64,000 bases of DNA, taken from Helicobacter heilmannii (lineage in GTDB: Bacteria > Campylobacterota > Campylobacteria > Campylobacterales > Helicobacteraceae). Shown piece after piece: positions 17,586-25,596 of this stretch. The translations under genes were made by a program, and so were the position numbers. The notes under the pieces were generated by a model. The model was not told the DNA's origin. It searched no databases and was given only the letters and a program-made list of their open reading frames with translations. Location of the stretch: positions 153,496 through 217,495 of the forward strand of contig NZ_CDMK01000002.1 of assembly GCF_001283065.1 (NCBI RefSeq), given 5' to 3'. How positions within the stretch are numbered: position 1 is the first letter of the stretch; each line of letters starts with the position of its first letter.

Positions 17586-18372
17586 GGGGGTACTTGGTAT
17601 TTTTGATGAGGGGGCACAAAACCACGATAAAAAAGTCGCAGACAATGCAAAGCAGGCCATGCGAAAACTTGAAGCAGAATACCCTATGTTCACTTTTCGC
17701 TATAGAAAAGAATTATCAAAGAAAGAAATCAATGAATCTTTGCAAAAAATCAATCGAGAACTAGGACAAACTTTATTTGTGCAGAGTGCAAAAATCATAC
17801 CCGATGGTGGGCTTATAGAAGTGAGGGATGATTACGGGATATGGCGTGTTGTCGTTGTCTCGGAAGCAAAGTTTCAAGGAAAAGACATTGAAAATATTAA
17901 GGCAGGGGTTAAGGTAGGGAAACACAGCAATCAAGATTTAATGGTTGCGGGCAATGCCATTGAGAGAGCACACAAAAATATCAAAGAGCTTGCCAACTTC
18001 ATGTTATTCGAATCTCATTTTCCCTATATTTTATTTTTAGAAGGGTCAAATTTTCTAACACATAACATAGAGGTCCAAAGACCGAATGGAGAGACATATG
18101 AGTTGCACTACGATAATGGGGCATTGAATAGGCTGGATCGACTCACGGCAGCAAATTATGGAATGAAAATCAACACCAACCTTTGTAAAAATAGGTTTAT
18201 ATTCTGCAATAATCAAACCATTATGTTGCAAGCTGTGTCTATTTACACGCAAGGTGATGGGGAACATTGGAGGGACAATGAGATGGTGGCTATTATGCTT
18301 GACATTGCAAAAACATCTTTGCAAATGCTTGGAAAGGATTTATTTAAGCAATTAACCTATAAAAACCAATGA
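17533..18372 (+). CDS. type II restriction endonuclease, EcoRI family (predicted GAATTC)
   Basis: A 279-residue nuclease closely resembling EcoRI (277 residues) along its length; the start MEGKRQSDRLTAQQK aligns with the EcoRI N-terminus. The catalytic residues fall at the EcoRI numbers: D91 in IIPDGGLIEV, and E111 and K113 in VVSEAKFQGKD. The recognition residues also coincide: N141, A142, E144 and R145 in AGNAIERAHKN, and R200 and R203 in LNRLDRLTAANYG. It should cut GAATTC and depend on the overlapping methylase. ATG 17533 is chosen from this alignment; AAGGAGG lies 12 bases upstream. The gene is uninterrupted. Confidence 0.92.
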   Translation: MEGKRQSDRLTAQQKASEGVLGIFDEGAQNHDKKVADNAKQAMRKLEAEYPMFTFRYRKELSKKEINESLQKINRELGQTLFVQSAKIIPDGGLIEVRDDYGIWRVVVVSEAKFQGKDIENIKAGVKVGKHSNQDLMVAGNAIERAHKNIKELANFMLFESHFPYILFLEGSNFLTHNIEVQRPNGETYELHYDNGALNRLDRLTAANYGMKINTNLCKNRFIFCNNQTIMLQAVSIYTQGDGEHWRDNEMVAIMLDIAKTSLQMLGKDLFKQLTYKNQ

Positions 18373-18571
18373 CTCCAAAAGTTCTATATCAATGCCTAAT
18401 GCCTAAGAAACTCTTTATAGATCACTTAAGACTTGATAGAACATTTTATTAAAGCCCTAGAGAAAAGACACATTGAAAAAGTTAAAAGCTTATAGGACGC
18501 AAAACTAGCAGCCTACAATAAAGTTTTAAACACGCTTGCAAAAACCCATTTTAGGGGGTTTATGGGCTTAC
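18373..18571. other. intergenic stretch with possible gene remnant
   Basis: About 200 bases between the EcoRI-like gene and the tRNA promoter, with no intact gene. On the + strand one frame reads IKALEKRHIEKVKSL, a TAG stop, then DAKLAAYNKVLNTLAKTHF. This has protein-like composition and may be a decayed 3' end of a lost gene. No family is recognised. Confidence 0.3.
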
Positions 18572-18600
18572 TTGACTTATTAAAAATTTCGTGCTAGAAT
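18572..18600 (+). promoter_or_regulatory. sigma-70-type promoter of tRNA-Gly
   Basis: TTGACT (18572-18577) and an extended -10, TGC-TAGAAT (hexamer 18595-18600), separated by exactly 17 bases. Transcription would start about four bases before the tRNA. It is the best-formed promoter in the window. Confidence 0.75.
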
Positions 18601-18610
18601 TGCACTTTTT

Positions 18611-18685
18611 GCGGGAATAGCTCAGTGGTAGAGCACGACCTTGCCAAGGTCGGGGCCGCGGGTTCGATCCCCGTTTCCCGCTCCA
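18611..18685 (+). tRNA. tRNA-Gly (GCC)
   Basis: Complete cloverleaf with acceptor GCGGGAA paired to TTCCCGC, D-arm AGCTCAGTGGTAGAGC, anticodon stem-loop CGACCTTGCCAAGGTCG carrying GCC, T-arm with GGTTCGATCC, and an encoded CCA. The EcoRI-like RM island ends about 240 bases upstream of it. Confidence 0.97.
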
Positions 18686-18954
18686 TGATTTAAATAAAGC
18701 TAGAGAGAGAGATCATGCCCAGCTCGCTACAACTTGCCGATGCTAGTTTGTGAGTGGGTGTTTTGGTGTTTAGTTGTACTTTTAGTCGTTGCTCTGTGGC
18801 CAAAACCGCCAAAGCGGGAAGTTTTATAGAGATGGAACCATAGGGCGTAGAACAGTGAGATTTTAGGGATTTTCTCCCGCTACACAATGATCGTTAGGGT
18901 GACTGGGTTTGGTCAGCCTTAACAGAATTTCCCCCTAGGCACGCCTAGGGTTTG

Positions 18955-19041
18955 GCCCAGGTGGTGGAATAGGTAGACACAAGGGACTTAAAATCCCTCG
19001 GTAGCAATACCGTGCCGGTTCAAGTCCGGCTTTGGGCACCA
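18955..19041 (+). tRNA. tRNA-Leu (TAA)
   Basis: A class II tRNA of 87 bases with a long variable arm. The acceptor GCCCAGG pairs with TTTGGGC (using G-T pairs), the anticodon loop CTTAAAA gives TAA, the T-arm contains GGTTCAAGTCC, and CCA is encoded. Confidence 0.96.
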
Positions 19042-19043
19042 GT

Positions 19044-19117
<74 letters not shown>

Positions 19118-19148
19118 AGTTTATTTTTGTTTCACTTCTTTACACTAA

Positions 19149-19236
19149 CGGGAGATGGCTGAGTGGTTGAAAGCGGCGGTCTTGAAAACCGTTGAGGGTA
19201 AAACCTCCGGGGGTTCGAATCCCTCTCTCCCGGCCA
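19149..19236 (+). tRNA. tRNA-Ser (TGA)
   Basis: A class II tRNA of 88 bases. The acceptor CGGGAGA pairs with TCTCCCG with discriminator G, the D-arm is GCTGAGTGGTTGAAAGC, the anticodon loop CTTGAAA gives TGA, the variable arm is long, and CCA is encoded. It ends the Gly-Leu-Cys-Ser cluster and lies 20 bases before the nhaC-type gene. Confidence 0.96.
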
Positions 19237-19256
19237 CTCTTCACCGATAGGATTTC

Positions 19257-20753
19257 ATGGGCCATTCTGTGTATAGTCTAGCCGTCCCCTTTTTGGTCAT
19301 TTTCATGGTCATTTTCACCAAAAGAGTCGCCCTATCTCTCTTTAGCGGCATTGTTCTGGGCGCGCTTTTGATCACCGATGGGCGTTTAAGCTCGCTGCTT
19401 AGCTACATTTATTCTAAAATCAGTGCGGTCTTTTACACAAGCACCCCCAGCGGATTTAGCCCAAACCTTAGTAGTTTATGTGTCTTTGGCTTTTTAATCA
19501 CTTTGGGCGTGCTAAGCCAAGTGATTGCCAGCTCAGGGGCGATCAACTCCTTCGTGCATTGGGCGAAAAACTATGTCAAAAGCGCAAAACAGGCCGAGGG
19601 CGTGGCGCTCTTTGCCGGGCTGGTGATTTTCATAGACGATTACTTCAACGCCCTCATTGTGGGGCAAATCAGCCGCTCTTTAAGCGACATGCACAAATCC
19701 AGCCGCGAGAGATTGGCCTACATCATCGACTCCACCTCCGCGCCCGTGTGTTTGCTCATGCCCATCTCTAGTTGGGGGGCCTACATTGTGGGCGTGATGC
19801 AAAATGAGGGCTCGCCCCTGCTTAAAGACAGCTTTGCGCTCTTGCTAGCCAGCATTGGCAGCAATTATTACGCGTGGTTTGCGCTCTTTGCGGTGTTCTT
19901 AGCCATTGTGTGGCAGATCAACCTGCCCGCCATGCAAAAATACCAAAATGTGGGCGTGCAGGATCTGCAAATGCCCGCCAAAGAGGGGCAAAGCGCGCCC
20001 GTGTCTCTGCTCATCATAAGCATTCTTAGCTTGATTGTGAGCATCACCGCCTTCATGTTTTACACGGGCTACACGCACAGTCAAAACAAGGCGATTTTAG
20101 ACATTTTAAAACACACGAATAGCGCGTTCTCGCTCTTTGTAGGGGGTTTGCTCTCCTTAGGGCTGTGTTGGTTTTTGGCCCATCCCTACTTGCCTAAAAA
20201 CTCTTTTTTTAGCCTGTCTAAAAAGGGCTTTTTGAGCATGGCCGGCGCGATTTGGGTTTTGGTGCTTGCGTGGGCGATTGGCCCAATGATTCGAGACGAC
20301 TTACAAACGGGGGTGTATTTAGCCAGCCTCTTGCAACATTTTGAAGGGGTGTTTTTGCTCATCCCCTTGTTGCTCTTTTTGATCTCGGGCTTCATCGCCT
20401 TTACCACCGGCACGAGTTGGGGGGCGTTTGCGATCATGCTGCCCATTGGCGCGGGGATGGTGAGCGTGGTCGGGGGCGACATTGTCTTGGTGCTCTCAGC
20501 GATTTTATCCGGGGCTGTCTATGGCGATCACGCTAGCCCTATTTCAGACACCACGATTTTATCGGCCACGGGAGCGGGCTGTTCTGTCCAAAGCCATTTT
20601 TTAACCCAATTGCCCTATGCCACGCTTACTGCCTTTTGCGCCATGTGTGCCTTCTTGGTCGCCAGCCTCACCCTCTCTAAAGCCATGGGCTTTCTCTTTG
20701 GGCTCGCCTTGCTTGCGGGGCTTTTTTACTTCTTAAAAACCCTGTTTAAATAA
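19257..20753 (+). CDS. nhaC: Na+/H+ antiporter, NhaC family
   Basis: A 498-residue integral membrane protein with about 11-12 hydrophobic helices. Family-typical segments are FIDDYFNALIVGQISRSLSD, with paired acids inside a helix; IIDSTSAPVCLLMPISSWGAY; and TGTSWGAFAIMLPIG with GAVYGDHASPISDTTILS. These mark the NhaC group of the IT superfamily. It would exchange internal Na+ for H+ across the inner membrane, useful to a gastric bacterium for pH and salt balance. ATG 19257 has AGGA six bases upstream. It directly follows the tRNA cluster. Confidence 0.88.
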   Translation: MGHSVYSLAVPFLVIFMVIFTKRVALSLFSGIVLGALLITDGRLSSLLSYIYSKISAVFYTSTPSGFSPNLSSLCVFGFLITLGVLSQVIASSGAINSFVHWAKNYVKSAKQAEGVALFAGLVIFIDDYFNALIVGQISRSLSDMHKSSRERLAYIIDSTSAPVCLLMPISSWGAYIVGVMQNEGSPLLKDSFALLLASIGSNYYAWFALFAVFLAIVWQINLPAMQKYQNVGVQDLQMPAKEGQSAPVSLLIISILSLIVSITAFMFYTGYTHSQNKAILDILKHTNSAFSLFVGGLLSLGLCWFLAHPYLPKNSFFSLSKKGFLSMAGAIWVLVLAWAIGPMIRDDLQTGVYLASLLQHFEGVFLLIPLLLFLISGFIAFTTGTSWGAFAIMLPIGAGMVSVVGGDIVLVLSAILSGAVYGDHASPISDTTILSATGAGCSVQSHFLTQLPYATLTAFCAMCAFLVASLTLSKAMGFLFGLALLAGLFYFLKTLFK

Positions 20754-20861
20754 CTTTTGGTAACAACCGCACCCCTTTTTAGCACGCCAAGTACCCTAGC
20801 TAGGTGAGCGTTAAGCTTTAGTGGCTAGACTCGAGGTATCTCACTTAAGAAAGGGGTCAGC

Positions 20862-22367
20862 ATGAGCGTTTATAAGAACAAGAGCCAAATTTTTAAAGCC
20901 CGCTATGAAAATTACATTGGCGGGGAGTGGGTCAAACCCACCAAGGGGCAGTATAAGGCGAATAAAACCCCCATTAATGGAGAGGTGCTCTGCGAAGTGC
21001 CCATGTCTAGTGCTGAGGACATTGAAAAAGCACTCGATGCCGCCCACAAGGCTAAGGACGCTTGGGCAAACACCCCCATACAAGAGAGGGCCAATGTCCT
21101 TTTAAAGATCGCCGATCGCTTAGAGGCGAATTTAGAAAAGCTCGCCTACACCGACACTTGGGACAATGGCAAACCCATTAGAGAAACCCTTAATGCAGAC
21201 ATTCCGCTAGCCATAGATCAATGGCGCTACTTTGCCAGCTGCATTCGGGCCCAAGAGGGGGGCATTAGCGACATTGCCCCCGATATTGTCGCCTATCACT
21301 TCCACGAGCCCCTAGGCGTGGTGGGGCAAATCATCCCTTGGAACTTCCCCCTGCTCATGGCTTCTTGGAAGTTAGCCCCAGCACTGGCTACGGGCAATGC
21401 AGTGGTGCTAAAACCCGCCTCACCCACACCCGCAAGCGTGCTGGTGCTTTTAGAGCTCATTGGCGATTTACTGCCTGCAGGGGTGGTGAATGTGGTGAAT
21501 GGCAGCGGAGGGCAGATTGGCAAACACCTTGCCACCAGCCCTAAAATCGCCAAGGTTGCCTTCACGGGCTCTACCGCCGTAGGCCGCCAAATCATGCAAT
21601 TTGCCACGGAGAATATCATCCCCTGCACCCTAGAGCTTGGGGGCAAGAGCCCCAATATTTTCTTCCCGGATATTTACGATCACGAAGATGCGTTTTTGGA
21701 TAAAGCCATTGAGGGCTTGGTACTCTTTGCACTCAATCAGGGACAGGTCTGCACCTGTCCTTCACGGGCACTGATCCACGAAAAAATCTACGACAAATTC
21801 ATGCAGAAGGTCTTAAAACGAGTGGAGGCGATCAAGGTCGGCAACCCCCTAGAACTAGACACCATGATGGGTGCGCAGGTGGATGAAAACCAAGTGCATA
21901 CGATTTTAAACTACATGCAGGTGGCAAAAGAAGAGGGCGCAGAGTGTCTCATTGGGGGGGATAAAAAGCACATTAAAGGGTTGGAAAATGGTTGCTATGT
22001 CCAGCCCACTATTTACAAGGGGCATAATCAAATGCGCATCTTCCAAGAGGAAATCTTTGGCCCCGTGCTCGCGGTAACCACCTTTAAGGATGAACAAGAA
22101 GCCCTAGAGATTGCTAATGACACCATATTTGGGCTGGGGGCAGCGGTATGGACGCGCGACATTAACCTGGCTTACCGCGTGGGGCGGGCGATTAAAGCCG
22201 GGCGGGTTTGGACGAATTGCTACCACCTCTACCCCGCGCATGCCGCCTTTGGGGGCTATAAACAAAGTGGGATCGGCCGAGAGGGACATAAAATGATGCT
22301 CGAGCACTACCAGCAAACCAAAAACCTCTTGGTGAGCTACAGCCCGCACAAATTGGGCTTTTTCTAA
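20862..22367 (+). CDS. NAD-dependent aldehyde dehydrogenase, AldB/ExaC type
   Basis: A 501-residue aldehyde dehydrogenase. NAD-binding and catalytic motifs are present: [32 protein letters not shown], the general-base glutamate in [13 protein letters not shown], and the catalytic cysteine in [11 protein letters not shown]. The CTCPSR form is typical of the acetaldehyde-oxidising AldB/ExaC/AcoD branch. AGAAAGGGG precedes ATG 20862. The DUF779 gene overlaps its stop by one base, the arrangement usual for this branch, so the likely job is oxidising acetaldehyde or similar short aldehydes to acids. Confidence 0.9.
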   Translation: MSVYKNKSQIFKARYENYIGGEWVKPTKGQYKANKTPINGEVLCEVPMSSAEDIEKALDAAHKAKDAWANTPIQERANVLLKIADRLEANLEKLAYTDTWDNGKPIRETLNADIPLAIDQWRYFASCIRAQEGGISDIAPDIVAYHFHEPLGVVGQIIPWNFPLLMASWKLAPALATGNAVVLKPASPTPASVLVLLELIGDLLPAGVVNVVNGSGGQIGKHLATSPKIAKVAFTGSTAVGRQIMQFATENIIPCTLELGGKSPNIFFPDIYDHEDAFLDKAIEGLVLFALNQGQVCTCPSRALIHEKIYDKFMQKVLKRVEAIKVGNPLELDTMMGAQVDENQVHTILNYMQVAKEEGAECLIGGDKKHIKGLENGCYVQPTIYKGHNQMRIFQEEIFGPVLAVTTFKDEQEALEIANDTIFGLGAAVWTRDINLAYRVGRAIKAGRVWTNCYHLYPAHAAFGGYKQSGIGREGHKMMLEHYQQTKNLLVSYSPHKLGFF

Positions 22368-22681
22368 TGTCCTTAAAGGCAAGCAAAGCCGCCTACGCCT
22401 TTTTAAAGGAGCTCAAAGAAGCGCACAAGGAGGGCTTGATTCTTTATCACTCTTGCGGATGCTGTGAGGGCGGGGCGGTGTTGGTCTATGCCAAGGGGAA
22501 TTTTAAGCTCGGGGATAGTGATGTGTGCTTGGGGGAAATCGAGGGGGTTGGTTTATACAGACAAGCAACCCAAGAGCAAGCCCAAAATGCGGTCTCTTTA
22601 ACCCTAGATGTCAAGCCCCTTGAGGGCAGTGAGTTTTCTTTAAGCTATGGCTATGGCAAGAGTTTTTATTTAAGGCCTTAA
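22367..22681 (+). CDS. DUF779 protein, aldehyde dehydrogenase partner
   Basis: A 104-residue small protein with an HSCGCCEGG motif near residue 28 and a C-terminal beta-rich part (FSLSYGYGKSFYL). These match the DUF779 family, found almost always beside AldB-type dehydrogenases. The clustered cysteines suggest metal or redox binding. The molecular role is not established. Its ATG shares one base with the dehydrogenase stop (TAATG), so the two are translationally coupled. Confidence 0.85.
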   Translation: MSLKASKAAYAFLKELKEAHKEGLILYHSCGCCEGGAVLVYAKGNFKLGDSDVCLGEIEGVGLYRQATQEQAQNAVSLTLDVKPLEGSEFSLSYGYGKSFYLRP

Positions 22682-22990
22682 GCTCTAGCAGCCCCTAGCC
22701 CTAAACTTGAAGCCTCCACATCTCACACAGACCCAGCCCTAAGCCCCCAACCCACAACCTCCCACTAAAAATAACCAGGCCACGCCCTTAAATCCATGTA
22801 AAGTAACGCTATGCGCCGCCCACTAAGGGCACCACAGAGCACAAAAGCCCCAGGCCAAGAAAACAAGCCCCTAAGCCCTCCGCTAATAAAGCCACGCCAC
22901 ACAAATCTCCCCCGCCGAGTGCATAACCCCTCACCAAGCGGGCGAAAAAGTCCTGCCCAAAAAGCCATAAAGACTATCCAAACTTAGGAG
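22682..22990. other. 309-base intergenic region between convergent genes
   Basis: No supported gene. The + strand is strikingly rich in C and A (many AGCCCC/CCCAC runs) and poor in G. A 67-codon frame on the minus strand (22765-22968) has a Trp/Arg/Gly-rich translation and no clear ribosome-binding site; I do not consider it a gene. The region lies between the ends of the DUF779 gene and the Hof gene. No textbook terminator hairpin with a T-run was found. Confidence 0.5.
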
Positions 22991-24439
22991 CTAAAAAGTG
23001 GCGATGAGTTGGGTATAAAGCGCACTTCTATCTTGATACCCGCCCCCGCAGTAGGTGAGATTGGGGTTACAATAGGCGTTCAAGCCCGCTTTGTAGCCCT
23101 TATTGGTGTGTACGCCGTAATAGACTAAATCCACAAGCCCTTTTAAATAGGGAGTGAATTGATAACCCAAGGACAAGATTGCCCGCCCTTCATAGGACAC
23201 GGGTGCGCTGCTCCACTGCCACACCATGCGCCAAGAGAATTTCTTTTTAAAATGCACGCCCCCATAGGCAAACTGCCCTGTAACCGAGTCGGCTTTCACG
23301 CCCGTGCCCTCATACCCTGCCCAAGTGCTGTTGTTATACAGCTCCACGCCGGCGGGATTGCCCGTGTTACCGACATAGGTGTTGGCGTTTCTAAAGACCT
23401 TATAAAAAGTCCCCACGATGTAAAATTCGTTGATGTCAAAGCGTTGGCGAATGATGAGACTTTGCCCGTTAGGGGTTACGGGGTTGTCGTAGCGGTAAAT
23501 CACCCCGCCTTTACTGTTAATCATCATCCACGGGGGGTAGAAGGCAAAGGTCGCCATTAAAATCGTGTTGGAGCGAAAGCCCTGCCCGCTAAAGTTGGGG
23601 TCCGAGTCCCAGCCTATCTTAAAGCCCGGGGCATTAAACATTTTAGGTGAGAAGTAGTAATAGCCCTCTAATAGCAAATGGTGATGCTTGTAGGTGAGTT
23701 GCACCGCGTGCGTACCTAAAGAGGCTTTATGCCCATGCGGGGTGTAGCCCCCTAGAGCGTTTTTGGTGTATCCCCCACTATAAACCACCCGTGAAGCCCA
23801 CCAATCGCGCATTAAGGGCCCTGTGGCATATGCCCGCCCCCACGAGCTGTACCACCAAAGGTTCACCCTCTTATATTGCCCCCACACCTCAAATCCTTCG
23901 GTCTGCCCGCTTTTGTAGGCAGCGGTGGATTTGTAACACCCCGCCTTGATCCCAAAGTGGTTTTTGTAGGTGTAATCAAGGTAAGCATCGCTAAACACAT
24001 AAAAATGGCTGAAGTTTGTGAGTTTGCTGTTTTTCACCGGTGTCGAGTCGCTTTGCAAGACATCCGCCGCCCCGCCATAAAACCCATCATAAAAGGCGAA
24101 TCGTTGGTACACCACCGAACCGCCTTCAAAATGCTTGGTCCCATCAAAGAGCACGCCCCCCACCATGCCTCCAAGAAGCCCTTTTAAATGATGTCCTTTG
24201 TTTTCTAAATCTTTTGGCAACAAAGAAAAGCCCAAAGAGAGATATCCGGCAATGGTGGCGTATTGTTGCATGGGGTAGATGCCCTTTTTGGTGTTGATAG
24301 GGGTTTGGTTAAAGCCAATGGTGGAGGCTTGGTTGGCAAATCCACTTAATTTATAACTATAGGCCAAACAGGGCTCACTAAAAGAGAGCAACCCCAAGAG
24401 GGCGCAAAGTTTCTTAGGGGTGTGGCATGGCATTGCCAT
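22991..24439 (-). CDS. Hof-family outer membrane protein (porin-like)
   Basis: A 482-residue exported protein: cleavable signal peptide (cleavage likely after EPCLA, about residue 26), then a sequence rich in Tyr, Gly, Trp and Asn with alternating hydrophobic strands, ending in a C-terminal phenylalanine (YTQLIATF) as expected for a beta barrel. Segments such as SGFANQASTIGFN and GYLSLGFSLLPK are typical of the Helicobacter Hof family and the wider epsilon-proteobacterial OprD-like porins. ATG 24439 has AAAGGAG upstream. Which Hof paralogue it is, and what passes through it, cannot be read from the sequence. Confidence 0.85.
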   Translation of the reverse strand: MAMPCHTPKKLCALLGLLSFSEPCLAYSYKLSGFANQASTIGFNQTPINTKKGIYPMQQYATIAGYLSLGFSLLPKDLENKGHHLKGLLGGMVGGVLFDGTKHFEGGSVVYQRFAFYDGFYGGAADVLQSDSTPVKNSKLTNFSHFYVFSDAYLDYTYKNHFGIKAGCYKSTAAYKSGQTEGFEVWGQYKRVNLWWYSSWGRAYATGPLMRDWWASRVVYSGGYTKNALGGYTPHGHKASLGTHAVQLTYKHHHLLLEGYYYFSPKMFNAPGFKIGWDSDPNFSGQGFRSNTILMATFAFYPPWMMINSKGGVIYRYDNPVTPNGQSLIIRQRFDINEFYIVGTFYKVFRNANTYVGNTGNPAGVELYNNSTWAGYEGTGVKADSVTGQFAYGGVHFKKKFSWRMVWQWSSAPVSYEGRAILSLGYQFTPYLKGLVDLVYYGVHTNKGYKAGLNAYCNPNLTYCGGGYQDRSALYTQLIATF

Positions 24440-24748
24440 CTTTCTCCTTTAATCTCATGTCGATTTCTTGTATTTTATGGTATATGTGGGTTAAAGTTTC
24501 TTAAACAAGCCAAAAGCCCCTGATTACCCTTTAAAAAACCATATAAAGGGAGATACAAGATAAGTATAATAGACTAAAAGCATTTAACAACAGTCATCCT
24601 AGTGCTCTACTTGGTTTATCAGGGCATCTTTCTTTGAAGTGTGTAACATGATAACACATTTGCCCGCTTTTTTACAGTGCTTTTCAAGCGGGCGGAGTGG
24701 GTTAATGTGTATAAAGTATAATGAACCACTACGCTAGAAAGGTTGAAG
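24440..24748. other. divergent promoter region
   Basis: Noncoding, A+T-rich stretch between the Hof gene and the next gene. Minus-strand candidate -10s for the Hof gene are TAAAAT (24477-24472) and TATACT (24568-24563). A + strand TATAAT (24717-24722) lies 26 bases before the downstream ATG. No other structure stands out. Confidence 0.45.
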
Positions 24749-25525
24749 ATGAATCCCTTAAAAGAGATGTTGGAGCAAAAAAAGGCGGTATTGCTCGCCG
24801 ATGCCCGTGCCTACGCCCATAAGGTGTTGATGCAATACAAGCCCTACCCGTGGCACGACCCCACGCTTTACAGCAATTACATGAAGCAAGTCGCCTCCCT
24901 TTTAAGGGTGGATGTGCTGGTATTGCGCTTTGATAAAATGCTCGAGGAGGAGCTGAAAAACAACACTGAGTTGGTCGCCAAAATGGGTGAAAAGAAAAGA
25001 CAGGGCTATGCGCTTAAAGTCTTCATGCAAGATGAGGGCATTAAAGAGGACACAAGCTCTTTAATCAACACCGCTACCAATACCCTACATGTGCATATTT
25101 TAACCCAACTACCCTCCCCGCAACAAATCCTGCAGATGAGCGCAGAGGCGGTGGGGGCACAGGCGGATTTGAGCGATGAAGACATTGAGAATGCCAGCAT
25201 GTATTACGCCGATTGGTTGCGCTCTTACAAGGACTCTAAAGTACGGGGGGTGTTGTTTGATGAGCGCAACCAAGCGGTTAAGGAGAGCCTGTATCAGCCT
25301 ATTTTAAACACCGCAAGCAATTACGATTGGCAAATCGGCTTTAGACACACGGATGCTCTGCGCTTTTGCGGGTTTGAAACACCCATCCCTCTTTTAGACA
25401 CAAACTTTTGGCTAGACAAAAACGCGCCCAGCCCGCAATTTAACAGCCCCTTTTTCACAGAGATACACGAAGATGCGATCCCTGAAGTGGTTCTAGAAAA
25501 ACTACATGCATTTTTCCACCTATGA
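24749..25525 (+). CDS. hypothetical protein, not recognised
   Basis: A 258-residue, mostly helical, soluble protein without a signal peptide or membrane helix. It has an acidic stretch near LSDEDIENASMYYADWLR and a C-terminal half rich in aromatic residues (NTASNYDWQIGFRHTD, FWLDKNAPSPQF). ATG 24749 has AAAGG at a good distance and is preferred over the in-frame TTG at 24743. It is preceded by its own TATAAT and converges on the VirB6-like gene, so it is probably monocistronic. No family is recognised. Confidence 0.75.
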   Translation: MNPLKEMLEQKKAVLLADARAYAHKVLMQYKPYPWHDPTLYSNYMKQVASLLRVDVLVLRFDKMLEEELKNNTELVAKMGEKKRQGYALKVFMQDEGIKEDTSSLINTATNTLHVHILTQLPSPQQILQMSAEAVGAQADLSDEDIENASMYYADWLRSYKDSKVRGVLFDERNQAVKESLYQPILNTASNYDWQIGFRHTDALRFCGFETPIPLLDTNFWLDKNAPSPQFNSPFFTEIHEDAIPEVVLEKLHAFFHL

Positions 25526-25596
25526 GCGCACAGGGGCTTTTTTGCATTTCGTGAAACTTGCTCGTGCACGCAGACAGACTAAGAGCTAAAAGCAGG

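Noticed and set aside
18690..18887. Minus-strand 65-codon frame between tRNA-Gly and tRNA-Leu
   Set aside because: Low-complexity Ser/Lys/Thr composition, no start signal, and opposite to the tRNA operon.
22765..22968. Minus-strand 67-codon frame after the Hof gene
   Set aside because: Trp/Arg/Gly-rich translation typical of an antisense reading of C-rich DNA, and no ribosome-binding site.
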